From NCBI GenBank assembly GCA_910587345.1, contig CAJUKH010000013.1:62001-126000 (forward strand): a stretch of DNA of 64,000 nt, given 5' to 3'. The stretch is from an uncultured Oscillospiraceae bacterium (GTDB lineage Bacteria > Bacillota > Clostridia > Oscillospirales > Oscillospiraceae). Below are positions 47,829 through 57,336 of this stretch, piece after piece; within the stretch, counting starts at the first letter, position 1; the number at the start of each line of letters is the position of its first letter. Position numbers and translations under genes: made by a program. The notes under the pieces were generated by a model. The model saw only the letters and a program-made list of their open reading frames with translations. It was not told the DNA's origin and did not search any database.

Positions 47829-49511
47829 ATGCCGGAAGATAATAAGCCCCTTGTCGGGCAGAACTTTATTCATCAGTTTATCCAGGAAGACCTTGCCCCC
47901 GGCGGCCGCTTTGCCGGAATGCAGGTCCATACCCGTTTCCCCCCCGAGCCGAACGGTTACCTCCATATCGGCCACTGTAAAGCTCTTATCATTGACTTTG
48001 GTTCTGCTGAAAAATTCGGTGGCATTTGCAATTTGCGCATGGATGATACAAACCCCGCCAAAGAAGATACCGAGTTTGTAGACGCCATTAAAGAAGACAT
48101 TCACTGGCTCGGCTTTGACTGGGGCGACCGCTTTTTCTACGGCAGTGACTATTTTGAAGAGACCTACCAGTTTGCCATAGGACTTATTAAAAAGGGACTG
48201 GCCTACGTTTGTGAACTGACTCCCGAGCAATTCAAGGAATACCGCGGCGATGTAAATACGCCTGCCCGCTCTCCCTGGCGGGACCGCCCGATCGAGGAAA
48301 GCCTTGACCTCTTCCAGCGGATGCGGGACGGGGAGTTCCCCGAGGGGAAATATACTCTTCGGGCCAAAATCGATCTTGCCAGCGGCAACTTTAATATGCG
48401 GGACCCGGTACTATACCGTATCCGTTATATTGAGCATCATCGTCAGGGCACCAAGTGGTGCATCTTCCCCATGTACGACTTTGCGCACCCGATTCAGGAC
48501 GCTTTGGAGGGTATCACCCATTCCCTTTGTTCGCTGGAATACGAAGACCACCGCCCTCTCTATGATTGGGTCATCAATAACACCGACGTTCCCTGCAAGC
48601 CCCGGCAGATAGAATTTGCCCGGTTGGGGATCAACTATACTGTCATGTCCAAGCGGAAACTTCGCCGTTTGGTGGAAGAAGGCTATGTCTCCGGATGGGA
48701 CGACCCCCGTATGCCAACTCTATGCGGACTTCGCCGGCGGGGTTATACCCCTATGTCTATTCGTAATTTCTGCGAGCGTATCGGCGTAGCCAAAGTTTCC
48801 TCTACCGTGGAGTATGGCTTTTTAGAGCACTGTCTTCGTGAGGATCTCAACCTCACAGCCAACCGGGCTATGGCGGTCCTTCGTCCCATTAAACTGACTA
48901 TTACCAACTATCCCGTAGGCCAGAGCGAAACTTTTGAGGTGGAAAATATTCCTGACGATCCCTCCGCCGGTACACGTCCTGTTACCTTCTCCCGAAATCT
49001 TTGGGTCGAAGCCGAAGACTTTTTGGAGGAGCCGATACCCAAATATAAGCGGCTCTTCCCCGGTGGTCCTGAATGCCGTTTGAAGGGCGCTTATCTCATT
49101 ACCTGCACCGGATGTGTTAAGGACGCTCAGGGCAATATCACAGAGATTCTGGCCACCTATGACCCCAACAGCCGGGGGGGAGATCCTGCCGATGGCCGAA
49201 AAGTCAAAGGCGCAACCCTTCACTGGGTGGATGCCACTACCGCTTTGGATGCTGAAATACGGCTCTATGACAACCTGTTCGCTGACGAGTCCCCCGACTC
49301 CGGCGAAAAGGATTTTCTAGATTGCCTCAACCCACTCTCTCTGGAAGTTCTTACCGGCTGCAAGGTAGAAGCCAACTTAGCGCAGCCCAAAGTGGAAGAA
49401 CGTTTCCAGTTCATGCGTCAGGGCTATTTCTGTGCTGACAGCAAGGATTCCGCCCCTGGCCATTTGGTTTTTAATCGGGCCGTAAGCCTGAAGGACAGTT
49501 TTAAGTTCTAA
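47829..49511 (+). CDS. glnS: Glutaminyl-tRNA synthetase
   Basis: 560 residues from the ATG at 47,829 (AAAGGAGTACAGAACT before it). Class I HIGH-type motif RFPPEPNGYLHIGHCKALII near 37-56, the GlnRS insert RMDDTNPAKEDTEFVDAIKE, HSLCSLEYEDHRPLYDWVIN, and VMSKRKLRRLVEEGYVSGWD with the KMSKS-type loop. A C-terminal beta-barrel anticodon domain ends the protein. Its presence means the host charges tRNA-Gln directly. Many Firmicutes use the indirect GatCAB route instead, so this suggests a clade feature. Confidence 0.95.
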   Translation: MPEDNKPLVGQNFIHQFIQEDLAPGGRFAGMQVHTRFPPEPNGYLHIGHCKALIIDFGSAEKFGGICNLRMDDTNPAKEDTEFVDAIKEDIHWLGFDWGDRFFYGSDYFEETYQFAIGLIKKGLAYVCELTPEQFKEYRGDVNTPARSPWRDRPIEESLDLFQRMRDGEFPEGKYTLRAKIDLASGNFNMRDPVLYRIRYIEHHRQGTKWCIFPMYDFAHPIQDALEGITHSLCSLEYEDHRPLYDWVINNTDVPCKPRQIEFARLGINYTVMSKRKLRRLVEEGYVSGWDDPRMPTLCGLRRRGYTPMSIRNFCERIGVAKVSSTVEYGFLEHCLREDLNLTANRAMAVLRPIKLTITNYPVGQSETFEVENIPDDPSAGTRPVTFSRNLWVEAEDFLEEPIPKYKRLFPGGPECRLKGAYLITCTGCVKDAQGNITEILATYDPNSRGGDPADGRKVKGATLHWVDATTALDAEIRLYDNLFADESPDSGEKDFLDCLNPLSLEVLTGCKVEANLAQPKVEERFQFMRQGYFCADSKDSAPGHLVFNRAVSLKDSFKF

Positions 49512-49532
49512 GGAAGGAGAAGAGGATATCCC

Positions 49533-50561
49533 ATGTACTTTTTCCGCAACGATTACTCTGTAGGCTGCCACCCCGCCGTTTTGGAGGCTCTGAGCAAGGC
49601 GAATCCTGAATATGTGGTGGGCTATGGAATGGACCCCTATTGTAAAAAAGCTGCCGACCTGATTCGGGAACTATGCGCCGCGCCCAATGCTGACGTACAG
49701 TTTATGATTGGTGGTACCCAGACCAACTTCACTGCCATCGCCGCCTTCCTTCGTCCCTGGGAGAGCGTCATCACCCCGGTTTCAGGCCATGTCAATGGCC
49801 ATGAGGCTGGTGCTGTGGAGGCCACAGGGCATAAGCTCCTTCAGGCCCATACCGGCGCCAACGGAAAACTCTCTCCCGATGCCATCAAAGCCTTTGTGGA
49901 GGAATGCAGAGACATCCATTTGACCAAGCCCAAGCTGGTCTACATTTCCGATGCCACTGAGACCGGCGGTGTATATTCCAAAGCAGAGCTTACCGCTCTG
50001 TCTCAATGTTGTAAGGAAAACGACCTTCTCCTCTTTTTGGACGGTGCCCGTTTGGGCTGCGCTCTGGTCTCCCAGCACAATGACCTGACTCTCCCTGACC
50101 TGGCAGAGCTTACCGATGCCTTCTATATCGGCGGCACCAAAAATGGCGCCATGATGGGAGAGGCTCTGGTCATTACCAATCCACAGCTGCAGGGTGATTT
50201 CTTCCGCATTAAAAAACAACTGGGCGCCGTTCTTGCAAAAGGATGGTTGCTGGGCATTCAGTTCCAGGCCCTTCTTACCGACGGGCTTTACTTCAAGCTG
50301 GCCCGCCATGCGGTGGAGATGGCCCAGTATCTTCAGGGCGGACTGCGAAATCTGGGCATTCCCATGATGGTCGACTCTCCCACCAACCAGATTTTTCCTA
50401 TTGTTCCCAATACCCTGCTCCCTCATTTGGACGAACTGTGCGCCTATGAGGTTTGGGGCAAAGCCGATGACGAACACACCATTGTCCGTTTCGTCACCTC
50501 TTTCGCTACCCCGATGGAGAGTGTGGAGGGCTTGCTCGCCGATTTGAAGGATCTGACCTGA
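49533..50561 (+). CDS. Threonine aldolase / beta-eliminating lyase family
   Basis: 342 residues starting MYFFRNDYSVGCHPAVLEAL, GGAAGGAGAAGAGGATATCCC upstream. PLP-enzyme features: GGTQTNFTAIAAFLRPWESV, HVNGHEAGAVEATGHKLLQA, FLDGARLGCALVSQHNDLTL, and IGGTKNGAMMGEALVI with the expected lysine. The fold fits low-specificity L-threonine aldolases, which split threonine to glycine and acetaldehyde. It follows glnS with 21 bases between them and ends in a strong terminator. Confidence 0.85.
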   Translation: MYFFRNDYSVGCHPAVLEALSKANPEYVVGYGMDPYCKKAADLIRELCAAPNADVQFMIGGTQTNFTAIAAFLRPWESVITPVSGHVNGHEAGAVEATGHKLLQAHTGANGKLSPDAIKAFVEECRDIHLTKPKLVYISDATETGGVYSKAELTALSQCCKENDLLLFLDGARLGCALVSQHNDLTLPDLAELTDAFYIGGTKNGAMMGEALVITNPQLQGDFFRIKKQLGAVLAKGWLLGIQFQALLTDGLYFKLARHAVEMAQYLQGGLRNLGIPMMVDSPTNQIFPIVPNTLLPHLDELCAYEVWGKADDEHTIVRFVTSFATPMESVEGLLADLKDLT

Positions 50562-50570
50562 ACATAACAA

Positions 50571-50603
50571 CAGGCCGCAGACGGAGTTTCCGTCTGCGGC
50601 CTG
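50571..50603 (+). terminator. Strong intrinsic terminator
   Basis: A 15-bp perfect stem (CAGGCCGCAGACGGA / TCCGTCTGCGGCCTG) with a 3-base loop, then TTTGC. It ends the Spx-like/glnS/aldolase transcript. Confidence 0.85.
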
Positions 50604-50693
50604 TTTGCTACCGCTGGTTGTCAAATCACATATCAAAAGTGGTGGTTTTTACCTCTGTCTTCTGATATGCTGAACAGGCAAAGGAGGTTCATT

Positions 50694-51449
50694 ATGGAAT
50701 TTCAGGAACAACTTTACCGGCTCAGAAAACAAGCCGGGCTTTCCCAGGAAGAATTATCCCACATTATTGGCGTATCACGCCAGGCCGTGCAAAAATGGGA
50801 AGCTGGCTCTGCCCGCCCGGATTTGGATAATCTAATTGCCCTGGCCTCTCACTTCAAGTTATCCCTGGACCAACTGGTGGGTTTGACAGAAAACCACTCA
50901 TCCCCCATTTCATTTGCGCAAAATGGCTACTATTCACCGTCAAAAACCAGCAACAGCATCTATTTTATCCCCTGCCGATGGCACTATGAATACAAGAGTA
51001 AATGTACTCTTTGGGGCGTTCCTGTCCTCCATATCCATTTTGCCGATAGAGGGCTTGCCAGAGCCACAGGCATATTTGCCATTGGCAACTCTTCTTTCGG
51101 GCTTGTTTCTCTTGGCGGAATCTCTGTCGGCCTGTTCAGTCTCGGCGGGCTTTCTCTCGGCATGCTCAGTTTTGGCGGTATTGCATTGGGCGCTATGGCC
51201 TGGGGCGGCTGCGCCATAGGGGCATTGGCTGCCTTTGGCGGGCTGGCCGTCGGAAATGTGGCCATGGGCGGCTGTGCGGTGGGCGATGTTGCCATAGGCT
51301 CCAAGGCTGTTGGCGATACCGCCTTTTCACTGGGAGAGGGTATCCACGCAACTGCTCAGGTATGGAACGAATTTTGTCATGCCGTTCAGGCCAGGGGCTT
51401 TGGTTATCAGCTGCTGTCCTATATTTTGTCTCATGTGAAACTCTTTTAA
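50694..51449 (+). CDS. HTH regulator with glycine-rich repeat domain
   Basis: 251 residues from the ATG at 50,694 (CAAAGGAGGTTCATT upstream). The N-terminal XRE domain reads LRKQAGLSQEELSHIIGVSR, QAVQKWEAGSARPDLDNLIA. From about residue 130 to 215 comes a repeat of roughly 10 residues (IAIGNSSFG, LVSLGGISVG, LFSLGGLSLG, MLSFGGIALG, AMAWGGCAIG, and on), rich in Gly, Ser and hydrophobic residues, which could form a beta-solenoid. Such HTH-plus-repeat proteins occur in Clostridia. The trigger is unknown. The end overlaps the fba stop tail-to-tail by 4 bases. Confidence 0.75.
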   Translation: MEFQEQLYRLRKQAGLSQEELSHIIGVSRQAVQKWEAGSARPDLDNLIALASHFKLSLDQLVGLTENHSSPISFAQNGYYSPSKTSNSIYFIPCRWHYEYKSKCTLWGVPVLHIHFADRGLARATGIFAIGNSSFGLVSLGGISVGLFSLGGLSLGMLSFGGIALGAMAWGGCAIGALAAFGGLAVGNVAMGGCAVGDVAIGSKAVGDTAFSLGEGIHATAQVWNEFCHAVQARGFGYQLLSYILSHVKLF

Positions 51450-52381
51450 GCCTTGCCGTCACTGCCCAAAACGTTAACGATTTTATTCTTAACAATCTCC
51501 TTAATATAGGCCCGGCCATCCCCAATATACTGGCGTGGGTCAAAATGGTCCGGATGGGCATCAAAGTGCTCCCGAATGCCGGCAGTCATGCCAAGGCGCA
51601 AATCAGAGTCAATATTGATCTTACATACCGCCATCCGGGCCGCCTGGCGAAGCTGATCCTCCGGCACCCCGATGGCACCGGGCATCCTGCCGCCATGCTG
51701 GTTAATGATCTCCACAAAACGCTGGGGTACCGAAGAGGCTCCGTGGAGAACAATAGGGAACCCAGGCAGCCGCTTGGAAACCTCCTCCAAAATATCAAAG
51801 CGGAGCTTCGGGTCTGTTCCCGGTTTAAACTTGTAAGCCCCGTGGCTGGTGCCAATGGCAATGGCCAGAGAGTCGCAGCCACTCTTGGTCACAAACTCCT
51901 CCACCTCCTCGGGACGAGTATAGTGGGATTCCTCGGCAGAAACCACCACTTCATCCTCGATACCGGCCAAAGCCCCCAACTCCGCCTCCACCACCACACC
52001 GTGGTCGTGCGCATATTCTACTACCTTCTTGGTAATGGCAATATTTTCGGCAAGGGGCTTGGAGCTGGCATCGATCATTACAGAGGTAAAACCAGAATCG
52101 ATACAATCCTTACAGGTCTCAAAATCAGCACCATGGTCCAGATGGAGGGCAATGGGCAGGCCCGTATCCTCCACAGCGGCCTCCACCAGCTTACGCAGGT
52201 AGACGGACTTGGCATACTTGCGGGCCCCTGCCGAAGCCTGCAGAATGACAGGTGCCTTGACCTCAGCCGCCGCCTCGGTAATCGCCTGGACGATCTCCAT
52301 GTTGTTAACATTGAAGGCGCCGATGGCGTAGCCCTCCTCATAGGCCTTGCGGAACATTTCGGTGGTAGTTACCAGTGGCAT
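51446..52381 (-). CDS. fba: Class II fructose-bisphosphate aldolase
   Basis: 311 residues from the ATG at 52,381 (AAGGAGTTGTTCACT before it). Motifs: AIGAFNVNNMEIVQAITEAA, PIALHLDHGADFETCKDCID with the zinc-binding histidine, VEAELGALAGIEDEVVVSAE, LAIAIGTSHGAYKFKPGTDP and VLHGASSVPQRFVEIINQHG. It splits fructose-1,6-bisphosphate in glycolysis. It is downstream of pfkA with 35 bases between them, so the two glycolytic enzymes are adjacent. Confidence 0.95.
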   Translation of the reverse strand: MPLVTTTEMFRKAYEEGYAIGAFNVNNMEIVQAITEAAAEVKAPVILQASAGARKYAKSVYLRKLVEAAVEDTGLPIALHLDHGADFETCKDCIDSGFTSVMIDASSKPLAENIAITKKVVEYAHDHGVVVEAELGALAGIEDEVVVSAEESHYTRPEEVEEFVTKSGCDSLAIAIGTSHGAYKFKPGTDPKLRFDILEEVSKRLPGFPIVLHGASSVPQRFVEIINQHGGRMPGAIGVPEDQLRQAARMAVCKINIDSDLRLGMTAGIREHFDAHPDHFDPRQYIGDGRAYIKEIVKNKIVNVLGSDGKA

Positions 52382-52416
52382 AGTGAACAACTCCTTTTTC
52401 TTCAAAAATAGAGATT

Positions 52417-53400
52417 TTAACTGCCTTGTCCGATCATGGTACGCATCACGGTATACTTGTCCTCGTCAATTCCCTTCTTCATGCCAAGTGCGGTATTGAT
52501 GTCAAAGTCTACATATTTATCATTCTGCATACAAACCACCCGATCCGTTTTTCCTTCCGCCAAAAGCATCACCGCCGAGTATCCCATATGGGCTGCGGTG
52601 ACCCGGTCCCGTGCCGAAGGCGCCCCACCACGCTGGATGTGGCCTAGAACAGTGACCCGGGTGTCCAGAGCCGTGGCCTCGCGGATCTTTTCCGCCACCT
52701 CATAAGAACTGCCTACTCCCTCGGCGACAATGACCATAAAGTGCGTCTGCCCGGTCAGCCGCGACCGGCGGATCGGCTCGATCACATCCTCTTCAAAGTG
52801 GACCTCTTTCTCGGGAATAAGCACCGCTGTTGCGCCGCTGGCAAGCCCAACATAAAGGGCCAGATGGCCCGCCCGATGGCCCATGACCTCCACCACGGAG
52901 CACCGCTCATGAGACTGCATCGTATCCCGAAGGCGGTCAATGTTTTCTATGGCCGTATTGCAGGCGGTATCATACCCAATGGTATAGCTGGAACTGGTGA
53001 TATCATTATCGATCGTACCGGGGATGCCTATCACGGCGATCCCGTGCCTGGACAAATCATGCAAGCCCCGAAAGGTACCGTCTCCGCCGATCCCTACAAT
53101 ACCGTCCAGCCCCAACAGCTTACAGGTATTCACCGCTTTCTGCATCCCAAGCTCTGTCCGAAACTCATCACTGCGGGCAGAATACAGCATCGTTCCGCCC
53201 AACCGGCTGATACCGCTGACACGGTAGTAGTTCAATACCTGGGCATCTCCATTGATAAGGCCGTTAAATCCCCTTCGAACACCCACACATTCAATTCCAA
53301 GGTGTACACAGGTCCTGACCACCGCCCGGATAGCAGCATTCATACCGGGAGCGTCCCCGCCGCTTGTCAAGACCCCAATCCGGCGAACTGCGTTTTCCAT
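52417..53400 (-). CDS. pfkA: ATP-dependent 6-phosphofructokinase
   Basis: 327 residues. The ATP site is IGVLTSGGDAPGMNAAIRAV near 8-27 and GGDGTFRGLHDLSRHGIAVI. The catalytic section GIPGTIDNDITSSSYTIGYD carries the DTA-type aspartates. EVMGHRAGHLALYVGLASGA and GHIQRGGAPSARDRVTAAHM are typical of the PfkA type. It makes fructose-1,6-bisphosphate. It sits between purB and fba on the same strand. Confidence 0.95.
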   Translation of the reverse strand: MENAVRRIGVLTSGGDAPGMNAAIRAVVRTCVHLGIECVGVRRGFNGLINGDAQVLNYYRVSGISRLGGTMLYSARSDEFRTELGMQKAVNTCKLLGLDGIVGIGGDGTFRGLHDLSRHGIAVIGIPGTIDNDITSSSYTIGYDTACNTAIENIDRLRDTMQSHERCSVVEVMGHRAGHLALYVGLASGATAVLIPEKEVHFEEDVIEPIRRSRLTGQTHFMVIVAEGVGSSYEVAEKIREATALDTRVTVLGHIQRGGAPSARDRVTAAHMGYSAVMLLAEGKTDRVVCMQNDKYVDFDINTALGMKKGIDEDKYTVMRTMIGQGS

Positions 53401-53418
53401 GTCGCTATCCTCCTATTC

Positions 53419-54855
53419 CTACACCGTCAAAGCGGAATCCTGCTGCTCCAGAGCCACAGAATACCGCTCCAAAATTGGTTTAACTTCTCTGTCTAAAAAC
53501 TCCTCCACCTGCTCCGGGCAGCGGCCTATATAGGCCACGGGGTTCAGATGGGTCTCAATCTCTTCCTTTGTCAGCCCAAACATAGGCTCTGCGGCTATCC
53601 TGTCAATCAGGTCATTTGGAAGTCCTAACTCTTTGACCTGATACCCTGCCTCCAAAGAAAGCCGACGGATCTGCTCGTGCAGCATCTGTCGATCCCCGCC
53701 CCGCTTTACCGCATCCATCATAATATTCTCTGTCGCCATAAAGGGCAGTTCCTCCGCTACATGCCTGGCAATGACCTTCTCGTGGACCACCATGCCAGAA
53801 GCTACATTGGCATAGATATTTAGTATGGCATCCACTGCCAAAAAGGCCTCAGGAATCGAAATACGCTTATTAGCTGAGTCATCCAGCGTCCGCTCAAACC
53901 ACTGGGCAGATGCTGTAATTGCCGGATTCATACTGTCTGCCATTACATAGCGGGCCAAAGAACAGATCCGTTCACAACGCATGGGGTTTCGCTTATACGG
54001 CATAGCAGAAGAGCCGATCTGTTCTTTTTCAAAGGGTTCCTCCACTTCTTTCAGGTGACAAAGAAGCCTGAGATCCGTAGCAAACTTACTGGCTGACTGC
54101 GCAATTCCCGACAAGGTGCCCAGCACCATTGCATCCATCTTGCGGGAATAGGTCTGCCCCGAAACCGGGACGAGCCGTTCAAAGCCCATTTCTCTGGCAA
54201 TTTTCTCCTCCAGCGCATTCACCTTTTCGTGGTCCCCATCAAAAAGCTCCAGAAAACTGGCCTGCGTTCCGGTGGTACCCTTCGAGCCGAGCAAAGCCAG
54301 ATGTTCTATCCGGTGCTCTATCTCCTCCAGGTCCATTATCAAATCATTCATCCAAAGCGTGGCTCTCTTCCCCACCGTTACCAGTTGAGCCGGTTGAAAG
54401 TGAGTAAATCCAAGGGTGGGCAAAGCCTTATACTTGTCAGCAAATCCCCCCAGATATGAGAGTACTTTCACCAATTTGTCCCGCAGCAGGTACAGTCCTT
54501 CCCGCATAAGGATGATATCCGTGTTATCTCCCACATAGCAGCTTGTAGCCCCCAAATGGATGATCGGCATCGCTTTGGGGCACTGTTCCCCATATGCGTG
54601 AATATGAGCCATCACATCATGGCGAAGCTTCTTTTCCCAACGCTCTGCCGCCTCATAATCTACTTCGTTCATATGAGCTTCCAGTTCTGCCACCTGCTCT
54701 TTGGTTATAGGAAGCCCCAGCTCCATTTCTCCCCGGGCCAAAGCAACCCAAAGCTTATGCCAGGTCATAAATTTCTTATCCGGGGAAAACAGGTAAAGCA
54801 TTTCCCGACTTGCATAACGGGAAGCCAAAGGGGATTCATAAGTGGTTTTGCTCAT
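53419..54855 (-). CDS. purB: Adenylosuccinate lyase
   Basis: 478 residues starting MSKTTYESPLASRYASREML. Fumarase-superfamily marks: HLGATSCYVGDNTDIILMRE near 103-122, TLGFTHFQPAQLVTVGKRAT and GSSAMPYKRNPMRCERICSL, the flexible catalytic loop. It acts twice in purine synthesis (SAICAR and adenylosuccinate cleavage). It lies 18 bases upstream of pfkA, an unusual purine-glycolysis pairing. Confidence 0.95.
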   Translation of the reverse strand: MSKTTYESPLASRYASREMLYLFSPDKKFMTWHKLWVALARGEMELGLPITKEQVAELEAHMNEVDYEAAERWEKKLRHDVMAHIHAYGEQCPKAMPIIHLGATSCYVGDNTDIILMREGLYLLRDKLVKVLSYLGGFADKYKALPTLGFTHFQPAQLVTVGKRATLWMNDLIMDLEEIEHRIEHLALLGSKGTTGTQASFLELFDGDHEKVNALEEKIAREMGFERLVPVSGQTYSRKMDAMVLGTLSGIAQSASKFATDLRLLCHLKEVEEPFEKEQIGSSAMPYKRNPMRCERICSLARYVMADSMNPAITASAQWFERTLDDSANKRISIPEAFLAVDAILNIYANVASGMVVHEKVIARHVAEELPFMATENIMMDAVKRGGDRQMLHEQIRRLSLEAGYQVKELGLPNDLIDRIAAEPMFGLTKEEIETHLNPVAYIGRCPEQVEEFLDREVKPILERYSVALEQQDSALTV

Positions 54856-54937
54856 ATGGAAGTCCTTCTCCTCACTGATTGCATTTTTATCATTATATCA
54901 CAAAGCATCCCAATGAAACAAGACATTTCAGCGGTTT

Positions 54938-56128
54938 CTATCCCGCAAGAAAGGCTTCCAGCCGGTCCATTCCCTCTTTGATGTTTTCCATCGACGCCGA
55001 ATAGGTCCAGCGGATATATCCAGGTGCTCCAAAGCCTTCGCCTGGAATGACCGCCACCTTGCTCTCCTTTAGAAAGGCAACAGCAAAATCATTATCATTC
55101 TCAATGAGTACACCACCAAGCCATTTTCCTAAAAGGGACTTGATATTCATCAAGATGTAAAAGGCCCCCTCCGGGCAAAGGCAGCTGACACCTTCCATGG
55201 CATTGATACGGCTCACCATATAGTCCCGCCGAGCCTGATATTCCCTGCACATCTCCGCCACTCCATCCTGCTTGGCCGTCAGCCCAACCAGCGATGCCCG
55301 CTGGGAAACGGCGCAGGGAGACCCTGTGGAATGACTCACATAATTCGCCATCAGCTTCGCCACCTCCGACTGCGCCATACCATATCCAATCCGCCAACCC
55401 GTCATAGCATAAGACTTGGACACACCATTGACAAGAATGAGTCGCTTCTTTACCTCATCCCCCAGGGTGCCCATACTGACAAAAGGCTTTCCATCATAAA
55501 TAAGGGAGTAATAGATCTCATCCGAAATGATATATAAATCATGCTTCACACACACATTTGCCAGTGCTTGCAGCTGTTCCCGACCATAAACCATCCCTGT
55601 GGGATTAGAGGGACTATTGAATATGACCGCTTTCGTTTTTGGTGTGATGACTGCCTCCAGCTTTTGGGGGGCATGTTTGAAGGCTTCCTCCTCGGTGGCC
55701 GGAAGAGGAACCGGAACTCCCCCCACCATCTTGATCAGCTCAAAGTAGCTGACATACCCCGGCGTTGGTATAATCACTTCATCTCCAGGCTCGACCAAAA
55801 CCCGCAATGCCAGATAGAGAATATGCTTCGCACCGCTGGAAACGACCACCTGCTCCGGAGAATAGTCCACATCCAGATCTGCTTTCATTCGCATACATAT
55901 TGCCTGCCGCAGATCCAATGCTCCCGCCGCCGGTGTATAACGGGTATAGTTCTCTTCAATCGCCTGACAAGCTGCCTTTTTAATATGATCCGGCGTATTG
56001 AAATCTGGCTCCCCGGCCGCAAATCCGATCACATCCTGTCCCTCTGCCCGCATCTGCTTAAACATGGCGTCAATGGCCATTGTTGTGGATGCCCGTATAC
56101 CCTGCGCAGCTTTTGATAGTTCCTTCAC
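54938..56128 (-). CDS. Class I aminotransferase, aspartate aminotransferase type
   Basis: 396 residues from GTG at 56,128. GGGAGG lies seven bases before it, and the ATG two codons earlier is too near. PLP-enzyme sections: VIGFAAGEPDFNTPDHIKKA, YTPAAGALDLRQAICMRMKA, IIPTPGYVSYFELIKMVGG, NSPSNPTGMVYGREQLQALA, and VNGVSKSYAMTGWRIGYGMA with the catalytic lysine. It exchanges amino groups between aspartate and 2-oxoglutarate. It is upstream of purB by 82 bases. Confidence 0.9.
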   Translation of the reverse strand: MKELSKAAQGIRASTTMAIDAMFKQMRAEGQDVIGFAAGEPDFNTPDHIKKAACQAIEENYTRYTPAAGALDLRQAICMRMKADLDVDYSPEQVVVSSGAKHILYLALRVLVEPGDEVIIPTPGYVSYFELIKMVGGVPVPLPATEEEAFKHAPQKLEAVITPKTKAVIFNSPSNPTGMVYGREQLQALANVCVKHDLYIISDEIYYSLIYDGKPFVSMGTLGDEVKKRLILVNGVSKSYAMTGWRIGYGMAQSEVAKLMANYVSHSTGSPCAVSQRASLVGLTAKQDGVAEMCREYQARRDYMVSRINAMEGVSCLCPEGAFYILMNIKSLLGKWLGGVLIENDNDFAVAFLKESKVAVIPGEGFGAPGYIRWTYSASMENIKEGMDRLEAFLAG

Positions 56129-56244
56129 GGTCATTCCTCCCTTTACATCCCCGATCATATATCAAGGGGGATCTATCTGCCTTACTGATAAGTATAACGC
56201 CTTACCACAAAAATGCAAGAAAAGTTTGCCGGAATGATAAAACA

Positions 56245-56274
56245 AAAGGAGGACACTTTTGTGTCCTCCTTTTC
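56245..56274. terminator. Bidirectional-type terminator
   Basis: A 13-bp stem (AAAAGGAGGACAC / GTGTCCTCCTTTT) with loop TTTT. On the minus strand it is followed by GTTTT, ending the zinc-ribbon gene transcript 13 bases after its stop. Confidence 0.85.
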
Positions 56275-56287
56275 CTTATGGATTTGA

Positions 56288-56569
56288 TTACTGCTGCTCT
56301 TCCCGCATCTTGGCAAAACACTCACTGCAGTACACAGGGCGGTCAGACTTAGGCTCAAAAGGAACCTTTGCCTCCCCGCCGCAGCGAGCGCACACAGCGG
56401 TAAAATACTCCCGAGGGCCACGAGCCGCAGCCTTACGGGCATCCCGGCAGGACTTGCAGCGCTGAGGCTCATTCTGGAAGCCCCGCTCAGCGTAAAACTC
56501 CTGCTCTCCAGCAGTGAATACAAACTCCTGACCACATTCTTTGCATACCAGCGTCTTGTCTTCGTACAT
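56288..56569 (-). CDS. Small zinc-ribbon protein
   Basis: 93 residues with three CxxC-type pairs: LVCKECGQEFVFTAGEQEFY, RCKSCRDARKAAARGPREY and VCARCGGEAKVPFEPKSDRP, YCSECFA. This is the CxxC-x-CxxC family found in Firmicutes as a small cytosolic zinc-ribbon protein, role unknown. It has its own terminator and lies between the aminotransferase and the sigma factor. Confidence 0.85.
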   Translation of the reverse strand: MYEDKTLVCKECGQEFVFTAGEQEFYAERGFQNEPQRCKSCRDARKAAARGPREYFTAVCARCGGEAKVPFEPKSDRPVYCSECFAKMREEQQ

Positions 56570-56637
56570 GTTCTTTACCCTCTCTTTGATTGATGCTCCG
56601 GGTGACTTTTTCGAACCGGGGCACTGTAATATTGCGC

Positions 56638-57255
56638 TCAGCTTACACTGAAATCGCCAATAGGAAAACAGGGCGCAATCTTGCGCCGAATTCGCTGGAT
56701 CGCATTTTCCACCGATTTGACCGGCTTTCGTACCCGACCAGCAATCTCTCCTCGAGAGAGACCATCCAAATAAAGTGCCAAAACCGTTCTCTCAAAGGCC
56801 GAAAGGCTACCAAAAAGAATCTCCATTTGACGAGATTCTTCCTCTCGCCGAATCAAATGCTCCTCCGGACCTTCCTGGCGTTGAAAATCGGTTTGTGGAT
56901 CGTAAGCAGCGCTGTCAAAGAGAGTGCCCATCAAGGACACAGAATCATTCAAGGGACCATGTTTGTTTCGTGACGCAGAACGTACCGCAGAACGAAGGCG
57001 GTTTTGAATGCAGGTCGAAGCATACACCCGAAAACTCACATTCCGCTCTGCCTGGAATTCCCGAATTGCGGAAAGAAGACCTATCATTCCTTCTTGAAGC
57101 AGGTCCTCACTGTCCCCACCGGCTAAAAAGTAAGGTCTGGCACAAATGCGAACCAAACGGGCATACCCCGTTACCAACTGCTCTTCTGCCAAACGGTCTC
57201 CTTTTTGTGCCTGTACACACAGTTGTTCGTCAGAACATACAGAACGGGACTCCAT
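56638..57255 (-). CDS. SigH-like sigma-70 family factor
   Basis: 205 residues. Region 2 reads LVRICARPYFLAGGDSEDLL, QEGMIGLLSAIREFQAERNV with the -10 recognition helix, then VSFRVYASTCIQNRLRSAVR. Region 4 is near the C-terminus: LSAFERTVLALYLDGLSRGE, IAGRVRKPVKSVENAIQRIR. The layout matches sporulation sigma-H. In Bacillus SigH drives early sporulation genes. Regions between 110 and 150 are less conserved. Confidence 0.85.
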   Translation of the reverse strand: MESRSVCSDEQLCVQAQKGDRLAEEQLVTGYARLVRICARPYFLAGGDSEDLLQEGMIGLLSAIREFQAERNVSFRVYASTCIQNRLRSAVRSASRNKHGPLNDSVSLMGTLFDSAAYDPQTDFQRQEGPEEHLIRREEESRQMEILFGSLSAFERTVLALYLDGLSRGEIAGRVRKPVKSVENAIQRIRRKIAPCFPIGDFSVS

Positions 57256-57336
57256 GTAATACTCCTTTTATACAAAATACCAAAAGAATTTCTCTTTGTC
57301 AAGCATTTTTGTTATTTTATTCTCAATTTTCTTTTT

